A stretch of DNA of 64,000 nucleotides from Odontesthes bonariensis (taxonomy: Eukaryota > Chordata > Actinopteri > Atheriniformes > Atherinopsidae). The position numbers and the translations under genes were made by a program. Below the pieces are notes generated by a model. That model was not told the origin of the DNA and did not search any database. It worked only from the letters and a program-made list of their open reading frames with translations. The stretch spans positions 22,912,248 to 22,976,247 of the forward strand of contig NC_134519.1 of assembly GCF_027942865.1 (NCBI RefSeq), given 5' to 3'. This document shows, one piece after another, positions 1 through 10,448 of the stretch (position 1 is its first letter; every line of letters begins with the position of its first letter).

Positions 1-2953
1 TGGAAAAGAAAAGCCTTGCACTTAATTTCAGTTTTAACTAACATGTGACAGGCAAACACCACCCTCCGGTGCTCAAACACAGGTACTACATAAATAAATA
101 ATAAATAAAAACAGGAGGCCAAATTAAGAGCGCCTCATTGGACAAAATGAAAGGTGAGTGACGCAGATCAGCTCTGGTTCGTGGACATAATTCTTAGTCA
201 GTCAAGTGCAAAATGCCAGAATATTAATTCAGCAGCAGTGGGGAATTAATAAAACACAGATCTAAAAAAATCCCGGTGTGATGTAGTTTGAAGACAGAGA
301 ATAATTCACACCAGCAGCCTAATATCTCTCGATTCAGGACCTCCAAAAGTTTTGACTCTGCTGAAACCGTTTGAACTTTTAATGCAACAAAACCCAGTGA
401 TTTCTTCACGTTTACACTATTTACTCTGAATATTCATACGACATGGCAACAAATCGTGTCATACTGGTGGGATAAATGACTTGTCGAGGGGAAAAAAAAA
501 AACAAGCACATTTTGGGTCACTTCAAAGACCTTAGTTCTTAGTTGCTGATTTTCATCTGGAGAAATGCCACTTCGGTAATTATTCTCGCTTCTTTTTTCC
601 TTTGTCCATCGTGAAATTGTGAGGTTGATTCACGCACTGGTGCTTGTTCTTTCCTTACATGAGTACTATGACCCTCAATTCTCAACTGTGTACCCTCAAA
701 CTCATTAAACAGCACCCGCAAACTCCAGAACCACAGATTCCTTCACTGTCTTCTTCTTCGTCAATCTGTACACCAACAGCTTCACCTCCAGTCACCAGTC
801 CGTCAAGCTCCTGAAGTTTGTGGACGACACCACTCTCATCGGACTTATCTCTGATGGTGACGAGTCTGCGGTGGGAGGCTGACCATCTGGCGACCTGGTG
901 CAACCAAAAAAACCTGGAGTTCTACGCTCTAAAGACAGTGGAGATGGTTGTGGACTTCAGGAAGAACTCAGCCTCATCTACTCCCATCAGCCTCTGTGAC
1001 TCCACAATTGACACTGTGGATTCTTGTTCCGCTTCCTGGGAACTATCATCTCCCAGGACCTCAAGTGGGAGCTGAACATCAGCCCCCTCATCGAGAAAGC
1101 CCAGCAGAGGATGTACTTCCTGCGGCAGCTGAAGAAATTCAACCTGCCAAGGACAATGGTGGTGCACTTCTACTCCTCCATCGTTGAGTCCATCCTCACC
1201 TCTTCCATCACCATCTGGTACGCTGCTGCTGCCACCACCAAGGACAAGGGCAGACTGCAGCGTGTCATTCGGTCTGCAGAGAAGGTGATTGGCTGCAATC
1301 TTCCATCTCTCCAGGGCCTGCACACCTGTGGGTTCGGAGCCCCCCTTGACACTGACTCTCTGCCTCTCCCCTTCCAGACCTACAAGCTACATTAACATAG
1401 CATCTACAGACCTTCTGCGTTACATAAACGCAAAGTCTCTATTTATTTGGAACCACTTCATCCCGTTGTGTATATGCACATTTATAGTATTTATAGCATT
1501 CAGCTTGCACTACATCGCTTTCTTTTTAGAGATTCTGTTTATATATCTATACTGTCTGCACCAACTACAACAAGTCAAATTCCTTGTAAGTGCAAACCTA
1601 CTTGGCAATAAATCTGATTCTGATTACTTTCAACTGTTCTCATCTTCCAAGTGTTTTTCCTATGTAGAAGAATCTGCTGTGCAAACAGAGGAATGATTTA
1701 TTCTAAATCATAAAAACATTATTCATCAAGCAAAGGGATTAGACGGTAATTTAAGCACAGTTTTTACTAAATCTAGTAAAATCTTTTATTTAAGTATCTT
1801 TTTTTTAATAGATTTTGCAATACACTGTCATTTTAATGTATGAAAAAGCTAAAGTAAAGACTTGTTGTAAAGACAATTACATCTGTAAAGACCTTCTAAC
1901 GATCCCAAAGCCAAATGACTTTGACAATAAATGAAGCATTACGCTGCTTTGATGACTGAAGATGAGGAGCAAGAAAGCTAGAAAAGCAGCTTGGAGCTAA
2001 AGACACGAAGATGGCAACTTTTACAAGTCAAAGCAGGAGGGAATAAAAAGAAGAGGTTATTTTATTCCATTTCTTTTGCCAATATTACCCTTACTTTTTT
2101 ATCTCAGTTGTTTATTCTTGCATTCAGTAATCCCAATTTCTACCTGATGCGCGAGAAACAATTTGAGAAATTTTCCTTTGCACTTCTGCCTGATTATCCC
2201 CCATCAAACGACGTTTGATTTAAACAAATAGTGCAAAACAGCTGCATGTTCAGTAGTTCATATACTGTACGGGCTTTGAAAGTAAAATTGTTCATTAAAA
2301 GCTATACACGTTTAAAAAGAGAGTGGCCAAAACATGGCAAGGAGACTCCATGTTGAAACACACCAACAACCAATTCAAACTAAATATCTTCTGCACATGT
2401 AAACAAAAGAATTTCAAGTCGTTTGAATTTCAAAACCCACGTGCAGTTTTTCACATATCACATGAAACACATTTTATTAGAGGTGTCGCTCTCCAATTTT
2501 AAAGCAAGTTCTGTAATTCAGTTCTAATTCAGTTGCTTCCCCCTTGAACACTTGAGTACGACAAACAGGCTTGAAAAGCCGCATATTTTAGACCACACTC
2601 CCAGAAACACATCAGCGTGCTGCGATACCCACCCTGTGAACTTGATCTAGCACCATCTTTGCTTCTTCTAGTATCAAAACGAGTCACTTCGAAGTGCACC
2701 TTGCAATGCCTCAAATGTGGTTGACCGACACGGCACCAGTAGGGGTACCATCCAGATAACTTGGTTTCAAAATGATTGACTCAATAAGGTGCTTCTTGGC
2801 TTATTCCAGGTGTAGACATTTTAGAAGAAGAAGCAAACGAGGAGTAAATCTGATGACTGTTTCGTCTGAACTGCCCTGCAGCTCCAAAGCAGTCTTGCGG
2901 TGTTTACAAACACCATATTCTATGAGAACATGTAGAATAAGTGATGATCTCAC
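1..2953. other. sirt6 intron 2 (part)
   Basis: This is the 5' portion of sirt6 intron 2, truncated by the window edge. Apart from the LINE fragment at 745-1645 it is AT-rich sequence, and I saw no exon, RNA gene or other recognisable repeat in it. Confidence 0.6.
745..1645 (+). mobile_element. 5'-truncated L2/CR1-like LINE, reverse transcriptase C-terminal part and 3' end
   Basis: Conceptual translation from about 757 gives the RT palm motif context KFVDDTTLIGLISDGDES, followed by WCNQKNLEFYALKTVEMVVDF, then in another frame ISQDLKWELNISPLIEKAQQ and ILTSSITIWYAAA, all typical of teleost L2/CR1-clade non-LTR elements. The frame changes near 1020 and again after about 1320, so it is a dead copy. 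The downstream sequence ends at about 1620-1640 in AATAAATCTGATTCTGATT, the short GATTCT-type tail common at the 3' ends of these elements. The endonuclease and N-terminal RT are missing. It sits in sirt6 intron 2, on the strand opposite to the gene. Confidence 0.85.
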
Positions 2954-3749
2954 CTGAAGTCAGGGATTCCCGCTGCGGTGCTGACTCCAGCTCCAGTGTG
3001 GACGACAAAGTACTCCGACTCTTTAACTAACTGAGCCAGAGTCTCCACCTTTGCCTTCAGCTCTTCGGGACTGTCAAACTTCTGCAACAGAGATGAAAAC
3101 GCTGGCCTCAACAACCAATACAATCGTCAGTTACATTTTTTTCCTTTTACCCAATGCCTAAATGCTGGATGTGTTGAAGGACGTTTTCATGGATAAGTTG
3201 CACACCTTCACACGATAGTTCATCAAATGGGATAAAAATAAGTCTATTACAAAAGGAAACACTTGCAGAATGAGGACTTGGTGTAAAGGACTGTCTACAT
3301 GGTTTTATGCGCACAGGATTTAAACACAAACACTTTGCTTTTTCCTGTAGTATGTTGAGCAAATCATATATGCTTTCAAGAACAATAGAGAAACCACTTC
3401 TTATCGTCTCCTACACTTTGTGGGGGCGGTTGGTATTTTAGCACCAGAAACCATATCAAAGACGCATGCATATATCCGAGGCTATTCTTCATATAAAGTA
3501 TGTTATCGATACTCGTGCTAACACGTCCGCACACGCAGTATAAGATGAGGAGTATCTATCCATAGGTAGGTCTTAGTAAACAGTTCTTCCGTGGGATGCT
3601 CGGAAAAACATACATCTGTTCCTAAGCTGCTCGCTACCTGTTAATGACGCTTTTTAGAGAGCTGGTGACTTTCTATAATTTACCTCAGGAAGTCCGCAAG
3701 CACCTTTATTTGCGTAAGGCGAGAGTCCAGCAGCATAATTCACAGACAT
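2954..3749 (-). CDS. sirt6: Sirtuin-6, N-terminal two coding exons (partial gene)
   Basis: SIRT6 is a nuclear NAD+-dependent deacylase and mono-ADP-ribosyltransferase acting on histone H3 (K9, K18, K56) in DNA repair, telomere maintenance and metabolic gene silencing. Coding exon 1 is 3749-3684 (22 codons, begins [13 protein letters not shown]). Exon 2 is 3081-2954 and ends in the start of the Rossmann-fold NAD-binding motif ([17 protein letters not shown], residues about 48-64). Both exons have consensus splice sites and their phases agree: exon 1 ends in phase 0 and exon 2 leaves two bases for the next codon. The start is fixed by the conserved N-terminus. The catalytic His, zinc Cys pairs and C-terminus would lie on exons left of position 1; I found no such exon in 1-2953. 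No defects are visible in the part present. The gene is transcribed leftward with its promoter just right of 3749. Confidence 0.93.
3082..3683. other. sirt6 intron 1
   Basis: A 602-bp intron with minus-strand donor GTAAAT at 3683 and acceptor TTGCAG at 3082. No other feature was seen. Confidence 0.85.
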
Positions 3750-3859
3750 GACTGCTGTTAGTTCTGTAGCTTTATTCTTTGTGAGGAAAAGTGTTACGTA
3801 GCTTTTGTCTGTCGGTGTATTTATTCCCAGGCGAGTTTAAATGAGCTGCTTTGTTTGAA

Positions 3860-3867
3860 TGACGTCA
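3860..3867. promoter_or_regulatory. CRE/ATF palindrome upstream of sirt6
   Basis: A perfect TGACGTCA palindrome lies 111 bp upstream of the sirt6 ATG, in the expected core promoter. This is the consensus site for CREB/ATF bZIP proteins. Binding is not shown by sequence alone, but the full 8-bp site at this distance is suggestive. Confidence 0.5.
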
Positions 3868-4512
3868 TAACCAAGCGACAGCGCGTGGTGCATTCATAAA
3901 CATCGGGAAATTTAACATTCCAGCTCGTTATAAAATTATATATACCTGTTTAAAAATGTATGTATTTTTGAGGATATGCATTGTAAAATGGTCTATTACA
4001 GGTACTGCAATGAAAGTGTGAAACTACAATTAGCTCAACTGTTCAAAAAAATTAAATAAATGCTTCTGTGACTCGTGTTTTATAATAGGGTCAACATTAA
4101 ATTATCATTCATGATATAAAGGCAGTATTCTTAAGTAGTCATTGATAAAATTGAAGCCAAACTATTGCACATGAAACTAAAATTAATAGTGATTTTAAAT
4201 ATGGATTAGTTTTAATGATTTAAAGATAGCAGAAGAGCTCAAAGTCCCAACAGCTGTATTGTCCACCACCGCAAACCTCTAAAGTACCAAAATTGTTGAA
4301 AGAAATTTGCACTTTTTTTGTATTTCACATGTAAAAACCACCTCAAACCTCCACTAGGCTTTCAAATATGAAAAGCAATTAGTTTTACAAGCATTAAAAA
4401 CCAAGGTGTGGATGATCAACAAATTGTGGCTGTAAATATCGAATAATCTGAAATAGTCGCTGTATTTACTTAAGGCATTAAGGACACGGCATATTTTTCT
4501 TTCAAATTCATC
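3868..4512. other. Intergenic, sirt6 promoter side to cdc34 3' end
   Basis: AT-rich intergenic DNA between the sirt6 promoter and the cdc34 polyadenylation signal. I recognise no gene or repeat family here. Confidence 0.6.
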
Positions 4513-4518
4513 TTTATT
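4513..4518 (-). terminator. Putative cdc34 polyadenylation signal
   Basis: AATAAA on the minus strand, about 1.6 kb after the cdc34 stop codon. It is the leftmost good signal before the intergenic sequence, so it probably ends the long cdc34 3' UTR (about 4490-6136). That UTR also holds short A-runs near 4799-4815 and a CAGA repeat near 5390-5425. Confidence 0.45.
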
Positions 4519-5389
4519 TTTCAGTTTTAAATAGCTGGGAAAAAACAACAACAACAGGTGAATAAAACATTAAAGTGATCATTCTTACAGCAAAGTGTGC
4601 ATATTGGTTACAGTTCTCGCAGAAGCTGTAAACCAACTCTGAAGACCATCGAAAGAGAAAATTAGTCACTTGTCCCGATTCTTTTGTCACATGTAATTTT
4701 GTCCTGAGAAGTTCAATATGATGTCCCAATTAAAAGTAAATCAAACCATATTGATTATTTTTTTTTATTTTAAAGGAGGGGGGGTTAGCGTTAGGACAAA
4801 AAAAAAAAAAAAACAAAGAACACACACAGGACACCCACACACTCTAAAATAATATAAAAACCCTTTCACCCTAAATCAACACTAAGGTGAGTCATGAAAA
4901 GTATAGGGTCTGAAAAACTTTGATCATCTTGGTTGAACACCTACAGAGAAACACTTTTTTTCTTTCTTGCCAAGCCTAATATCTCACCATGATAGTTATT
5001 ATTAAGTAAACAGTGTAGGCATGATGTCCAACAACAACAAAGTCTAAAATAATTAAGCTTGCAAGAGAGCAAAATACAAAGACGAGAGTACGACAAACAT
5101 TTGTCAAAATGTTTTGGGCTTTCTTGTTACACACTGCTGCAGGTCTTTGGGTCCATCGGGGGCCTCTCTGATCATGAACTTGTTCTGTCCTCCACCCCCT
5201 CAAATGCTCCATCACCTTACACAACTCTTTAATCTGAGCTACTTCAACCCCGACCCCGACACTCGGAGCAACAGAGAAACGCGTCCAACAGTAACTAGAA
5301 GAAAAACACAGCAAAGATCAGTTTCCTGTTAGTAAAAACGTCCATGTGAGAGGAACCGACCTAACGCAGCCAGCCGGTCCTCAAGACAA

Positions 5390-5425
5390 GACAGACACAG
5401 ACAGACAGACAGACAGACAAACAGA
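5390..5425. repeat. (CAGA)n microsatellite
   Basis: A short, slightly imperfect tetranucleotide run of ACAG/CAGA units inside the presumed cdc34 3' UTR. Confidence 0.8.
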
Positions 5426-6136
5426 GTCCTCCTCCATCGTCACAAGTCTCTGTTATCACAGAACATGATGCCGGTCAACGGTCCTCCAGTAAGAGAGAAA
5501 AAAAACAACCGATTCAGGTCTTGCCCTGTCGAAGCGAGACGACTGTAAAACTTGGGGGAAAAAAAACAAAAAAAAAAACGGATACTTGCGTTCCTTTGCT
5601 CACCACACACACAGGCTGCTTGGAATCCTCAATTTTTTCCACCACTGAGACCAACTACAGGTGAACCGCACCCGGTTACAATTAAAGAAATACAGATATG
5701 CAAGAGAGAGAAAGAGAGAGTTTGCACCAGTGCAAATGTTATCGTTGAAAGTGGTACATACCCCACAATACATTATTCTGGACATGGGTCTGAACAACCG
5801 AGAAGGAGTATGTGAGCATTTGCTCTGTCAAAGTAAGGTTTTGGGTGAAGATGAGGACTGTATACAAAAACTGAAGAAATTGGTGACTTCTGTGCTGTGC
5901 TGGTGCAAATCTTATAAGGTCTGAACCCTTCCACGGTGAGGCATCATTTTTTAACCTCTGAAACAAAAGCAGAGGCTCGAGGAAAAGAAAAAGAAAAATG
6001 CTCTTATTGGTTTAGGAGTGAAGCTTCAAACCTGTCTTGGTTGTAAACCTACAATATCTTGCAACCCGGGCAGAGAAAAGGGAGTAGCGTACGTCAGCTA
6101 GATTGGGCGTTCAGTCAAAAATAAACAAAAAGCATG

Positions 6137-9100
6137 TCACGACTCCTCGTTGCCGGAGTCATCTTCGTCGTAGCAGCAGTCGCCGTCCCCGCCGTCCATG
6201 TCGTCGTCGTCGTCGTAGTAAGTGTCGTAGAAGAGGTCAGAGCCTTCGTCGGGGGCTGGAGCCCGTGTGCGGACGCAGTACTCTGCCAGCGTGGTGGGCA
6301 CCTTCACGCCATCGCACTCAGCCTCTGCCTTGGTGGCCGTTACCTGTTTCCTGAGGAAGAGGACAAAGACTTCAAAGACTATTTCCAGGAACCAACCCTG
6401 ACCATTTGAGGGCTGGGGCAGTGCGGTTTAGAAATTTGCATGCACCGTGGGGGAACTGATGGAAAGAGAAGCTCGAAAGCTACAAGCAGAAGCTGGCATC
6501 GGCGGAGAGGAAAGTAGCGGAAATGAGGAGTGCTACTCGTTTAGCTCAGGCGAGAACTGGCTGCCGGACACGGGAGCTCGCACGCTGCAGCTTGTGGCAC
6601 ACAAGCAGTGGTTTTCTAATGCTGTTGAACGCCAAAGAAATAGAAGACATTCCCGTTTTGGTACTTCCACCTGCACGTGATCTCGTCTAATTCAGCTTCC
6701 TCTTCTAGAGAGTCGCTCTGTAGTTCAAACTTTTACCTCTGAATCACCCCAATGATAAATGTGGTAAGCTGAACAAATTTTGTAAACAGAGTAGGAGTAA
6801 AGAGGGAAGGCTACTGTCAGCTGCAGGTGGGTGGAGATGTGGGCGGGGCTCATTAACATATTCATCGTCATGCACTAAATGGGGGGAAAGGGGAGGAGTC
6901 AACGACGAGCGATTTTAGGACCACAAGAGTGGGTTTTTTCCCGTTTTAGGCAAAAACTTTAAAATGCACACCTTAAAGGAGCACAGACGAGTTTTTAAAG
7001 CGAACACTGACAGGGGATGTGGAACTAAACAGTACATACAGTGTGCAATATGTTCAGAGCGATGTCTCTTGGAAATGAATTACATCTGTGCCTCCTACTG
7101 TTTAAGGTACCGTAACGAGTTTCTTTTCAGGTCACACGAGTGACGGGAGAGGATCATTTTTACCAGCTTTGCCGTTTCAGCCTTCGCTTCAGGAAACACG
7201 GTGTGTGGCTATGAAAAATGACAGAGTGCGATTATTTACCTGATGATCTCCACATATTCCCTGTCCTTGCCTTTGCTGTCCCTCCATTTGCGGTACATGA
7301 CGGAGGCATCCACGTTAGCGGGGGAAAACGTGTTGGGTTCATTCAGCAGCGAGATCACGCTCAGCAAAATGGTCCTGGAAGAAGACACGGAGGAGAACGG
7401 CTATTTAGCGCGACGCCCACTGCACGGCCATCACATCTTACTTCATCTTGTTATCATTGTGTTTTTTTAAAGGATTTTTTTTGAGCACTAGTGGTTTTCA
7501 TTTTGGAAGAAGCTTGGCAGGAAGGTAGGTCAGGGAGAGATGAAGAAGACATGCAGCCACGGGCTGGGACACAAACCCAGGCTGCCTGCTTTGAGAAGCT
7601 TCGGACCCTTAACACGAGGCGACCCGCTCCACCAGATGAGCCACCTGGGGCCCGCCCGATTGTTACCATTTTGACGAGAACACAAAGACTAATTATTAAT
7701 GGGAATGCAAATGTCGACTATTTAATCCAACTTCCTCAGATCCATCTCGGATCTGACACAATTAATCCCATTTTTACATTAAATTGAGCAGTTAAAAATT
7801 TTTGAAACACCATTTACAATTTCCCTGAACCAAAACTGAACTGTTTTAAATGCGTTTTGTCATTTAAGAAACAGATTTTTCTTTCTTTCTGTCAGCTACT
7901 CTCCAACACTTTACAATCACTGACTGAATGCCTTACAGTCAGACACAGCTGTATCTATAACCTCCCCTATAGAGACCTACAGGTCCCAACATCAGTCTCA
8001 AATTCTGGACGCACCCTGGAGGTGTTTCTGGCTGAATTGTAGCACCAAATGACTCGTTTACATTGAGTTAGGAGAAAGAAAACTTACAAACAAGCTAGTC
8101 TGACTGAAATCATAATAAACTGATTTTCTAAAGTAATCCAAAGTTGAGTTACACCTGAATGTATATGCAGAGATTGATATTCAGTACGTGCTCAGACTAC
8201 CCCTGACATTTAGCACACGCTCCATATTTTATGTCCTGGGCTTCGATCCAGAAGTAAGAGAAGAAGCCATTGCAAGAGAAGACTGTACCTCAAAGGATAA
8301 TGCCTGTCATCTGTAATAAATAAATGGGTACACCCCGGGAAAAATGCCCCGAGTGGTAAAGATGTCCAAGCCACCGCTCGACAATGCCTTTGATTTGCTG
8401 CAAGGCAAATTGTCATTTGTTTTGGTACAATATATCATCTCTGAGTAAGAGTGAAGTGGGTTTGGTAGAGCTGAACACCCCGGTATGAATTCTGTGTTAA
8501 TTTATGTCACTTTTGAAAATGACGCCACGAACAACGAATGTCATGCGATAAGGGACTGAGCGGGGTGAATTATTCAAGTGGCGGAGAGAGGACAAAGAAG
8601 GACGGTGACCAGAAAAGAGAGACGTGCGTGAGGAGATAATGACGAGGGAGTTGCTGACCGGACATTCTGGGTAGGATTCCATCTCTCTGAAGGCAGCTCT
8701 CCACTCTGCGGGTCGTCCACTGGAGGATGCAATATCGAGATACACACATCTCCATTCTGAAACAGAGGAAGCCAATGCATTTCACCATGAGAAGGAGGCG
8801 TTTAGATTAGACACAGCAGAAAGAGAAAGCATGAGATTGTGGTAGTCAGGCTGTGATACTACACCTCATAAATGTTGGGATGCCACATTTTGGAGAGGAA
8901 GCGGAAGGCAGGTGGGGAGTATGGGTAGTCTATGGGAAACTTGATGCGAGCCTTGGAGACAAAACAAACCTTCAGGTGTGAAATTGCATGTCTGCCTTTA
9001 ATTGTGATGTTTCAGTATTGCACATAAGGTGATCCATGAAGATCCATTATCCTCTTACCTTAAAATACCCGCCTTCATAATGAGTGTTTGGTGGTCCAAA

Positions 9101-9244
9101 AATGGCCACCTCCCAGTTGTATAAATCGGCTTCGTCCACCAAAGTTATTTTGAATCCCTCGACAGGCTCCTCTTGAAGGCTCTTCATTTCCAACATAAGT
9201 GCTTTCTGTGAACTGGCTACATGAGAGGGGTCGTGGTGCGCCAT
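6137..9244 (-). CDS. cdc34: Cdc34 / UBE2R-family ubiquitin-conjugating enzyme E2
   Basis: E2 enzyme that works with SCF cullin-RING ligases to build K48-linked ubiquitin chains on substrates such as CDK inhibitors. Coding exons: 9244-9059, 8951-8865, 8756-8659, 7374-7240, 6350-6137. All phases agree, giving 239 residues (family 236-238). The UBC fold runs from about residue 10 to 175. The HPN motif (WHPNIYE) is at residues 85-91 and the catalytic Cys is residue 96 in [12 protein letters not shown]. It is followed by the acidic loop [14 protein letters not shown] that marks the Cdc34/UBE2R group. The tail is strongly acidic and ends DDSGNEES. The tail section [13 protein letters not shown] resembles CDC34, whereas [24 protein letters not shown] and SGNEES resemble UBE2R2; synteny with human 19p13.3 favours cdc34. 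I used the ATG at 9244 because it matches family starts; an in-frame ATG lies 7 codons upstream at 9265. cdc34a versus cdc34b is not decided. Confidence 0.92.
6351..7239. other. cdc34 last intron
   Basis: An 889-bp intron between the penultimate and last coding exons. It holds GA-rich and AT-rich sequence with no recognised feature. Confidence 0.8.
7375..8658. other. cdc34 intron with SINE
   Basis: Intron between the NGDVC exon and the TILLSVISL exon. It contains the SINE listed at 7520-7662; no other element was recognised. Confidence 0.8.
7520..7662 (-). repeat. tRNA-derived SINE
   Basis: On the minus strand the sequence starts with a tRNA-like head: an A-box-like TGGCTCATCTGGTGGAGCGG and a B-box-like GGTTTGTGTCCC about 45 bp further. 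A pyrimidine-rich body follows (TGCATGTCTTCTTCATCTC). This layout is that of widespread teleost SINEs transcribed by Pol III. The copy is diverged and lies in cdc34 intron 4, in the same orientation as the gene. Confidence 0.7.
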
Positions 9245-10448
9245 ACTAACCTGAGTAGCTTTCAAGATAATCTGGAATGGACAGCTGACGGTTTTGTTGA
9301 CGCGAACACGGCCGAGTTAACCGAACTACCCACACCGACAACAACTTCTGCGTTTCGGATGTCCACGGACAATGAAAACAGGCCGAACCCGTCCTGATGC
9401 GCAAAAGACAAACAACGTTGATGTGTTCCCAGACCCGATGAATTATTTATCAATGTCAACACGCAGAAATTGTTGGACCAACCAAATCATTGTGGCCGAC
9501 CAGCGCTTCCAGCTTTAGTTAATTTATCTGGCAACCCAGCCACGGATATAAGCCGTAAATCTACTGGTAGCTGTTGGCTAATGTAAGCTAGCTAACAAGC
9601 TCAGCTTTACCGACCAGCTGGAGCTGATCTCACTGCTGCGGGAACGCTCTCTAACCGCATACAAGAGCCAAATTAAAAAGCAAAACACAAACAGTCATCT
9701 AAAACTTTACTGAAAGATAACTTCGACGTTAACAGTCGGACCTTAGTTTGAACGTCCACACAAAAGACTGGGTCTGTAAGAATGTTGCTGAAAGGGGTCC
9801 CCCGTACTCTGAAAACAGGCAACAGCGCCTGTTGTTGTGTGGGACTTGTAGTCCCATTTTTACATGTAACATTTGTTTTTTATTTAAGAGTAACTGGGAA
9901 GCCATGCATTGACGCATTGCATTAGTTCCCTAAATAAAATAAGACTATGTCAAATTTAACCAAGGAATACGTTGAGCTGTTACCAATATTTCTTGGGTTG
10001 TTTTTGAGGGTCAATTCGTGGAATTACATTTGCCTCTCCCTGACGTCTTGAAAATACGAATTTAAGTTTTGTTGGTAAAAGTTGTTCTGAAATAGTCTCA
10101 GCCTCAAATTATGTCACTGTATGACTATTATTCAACAGTGAAAATCTCGTTTATCCGCTCTATTTATTTGTAGTTTATTTTCTAATCTATGACGTTTATA
10201 TTTTGCGCCATCTTAATAGAAAGCCCCCTAAAGGCGGCGTTTGCCTGCCTGAGTAATTAATATTGAAACCGTGCAATTTGACGGATTGTTTGCATATTTT
10301 TGACACTCACGTAACAATACATTTAGAAACTAATTATCTTACCAAAAAAATGTAAACTCTGAAACGTGAGGACAGACCTCTCGTCGTGGATACCTCTTAT
10401 TTACGCGACATGCTTCCGGTCGGACCCCAAACTGGCAGAGAGTTCGTG
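9245..10448. promoter_or_regulatory. Divergent cdc34/cactin intergenic region
   Basis: About 1.2 kb separates the divergent cdc34 (-) and cactin (+) start codons. The cdc34 side (9260-9680) is richer in CpG and probably holds its promoter and 5' UTR. The cactin transcription start must lie shortly left of 10449. No classical TATA box stands out. I cannot say whether the promoter is shared or two separate ones. Confidence 0.55.

Noticed and set aside
922-1323. A 133-codon minus-strand ORF
   Set aside because: Antisense of the LINE reverse-transcriptase fragment.
7560-7660. Possible tRNA gene
   Set aside because: The cloverleaf is not intact and a SINE-type body follows, so it is a tRNA-derived SINE.
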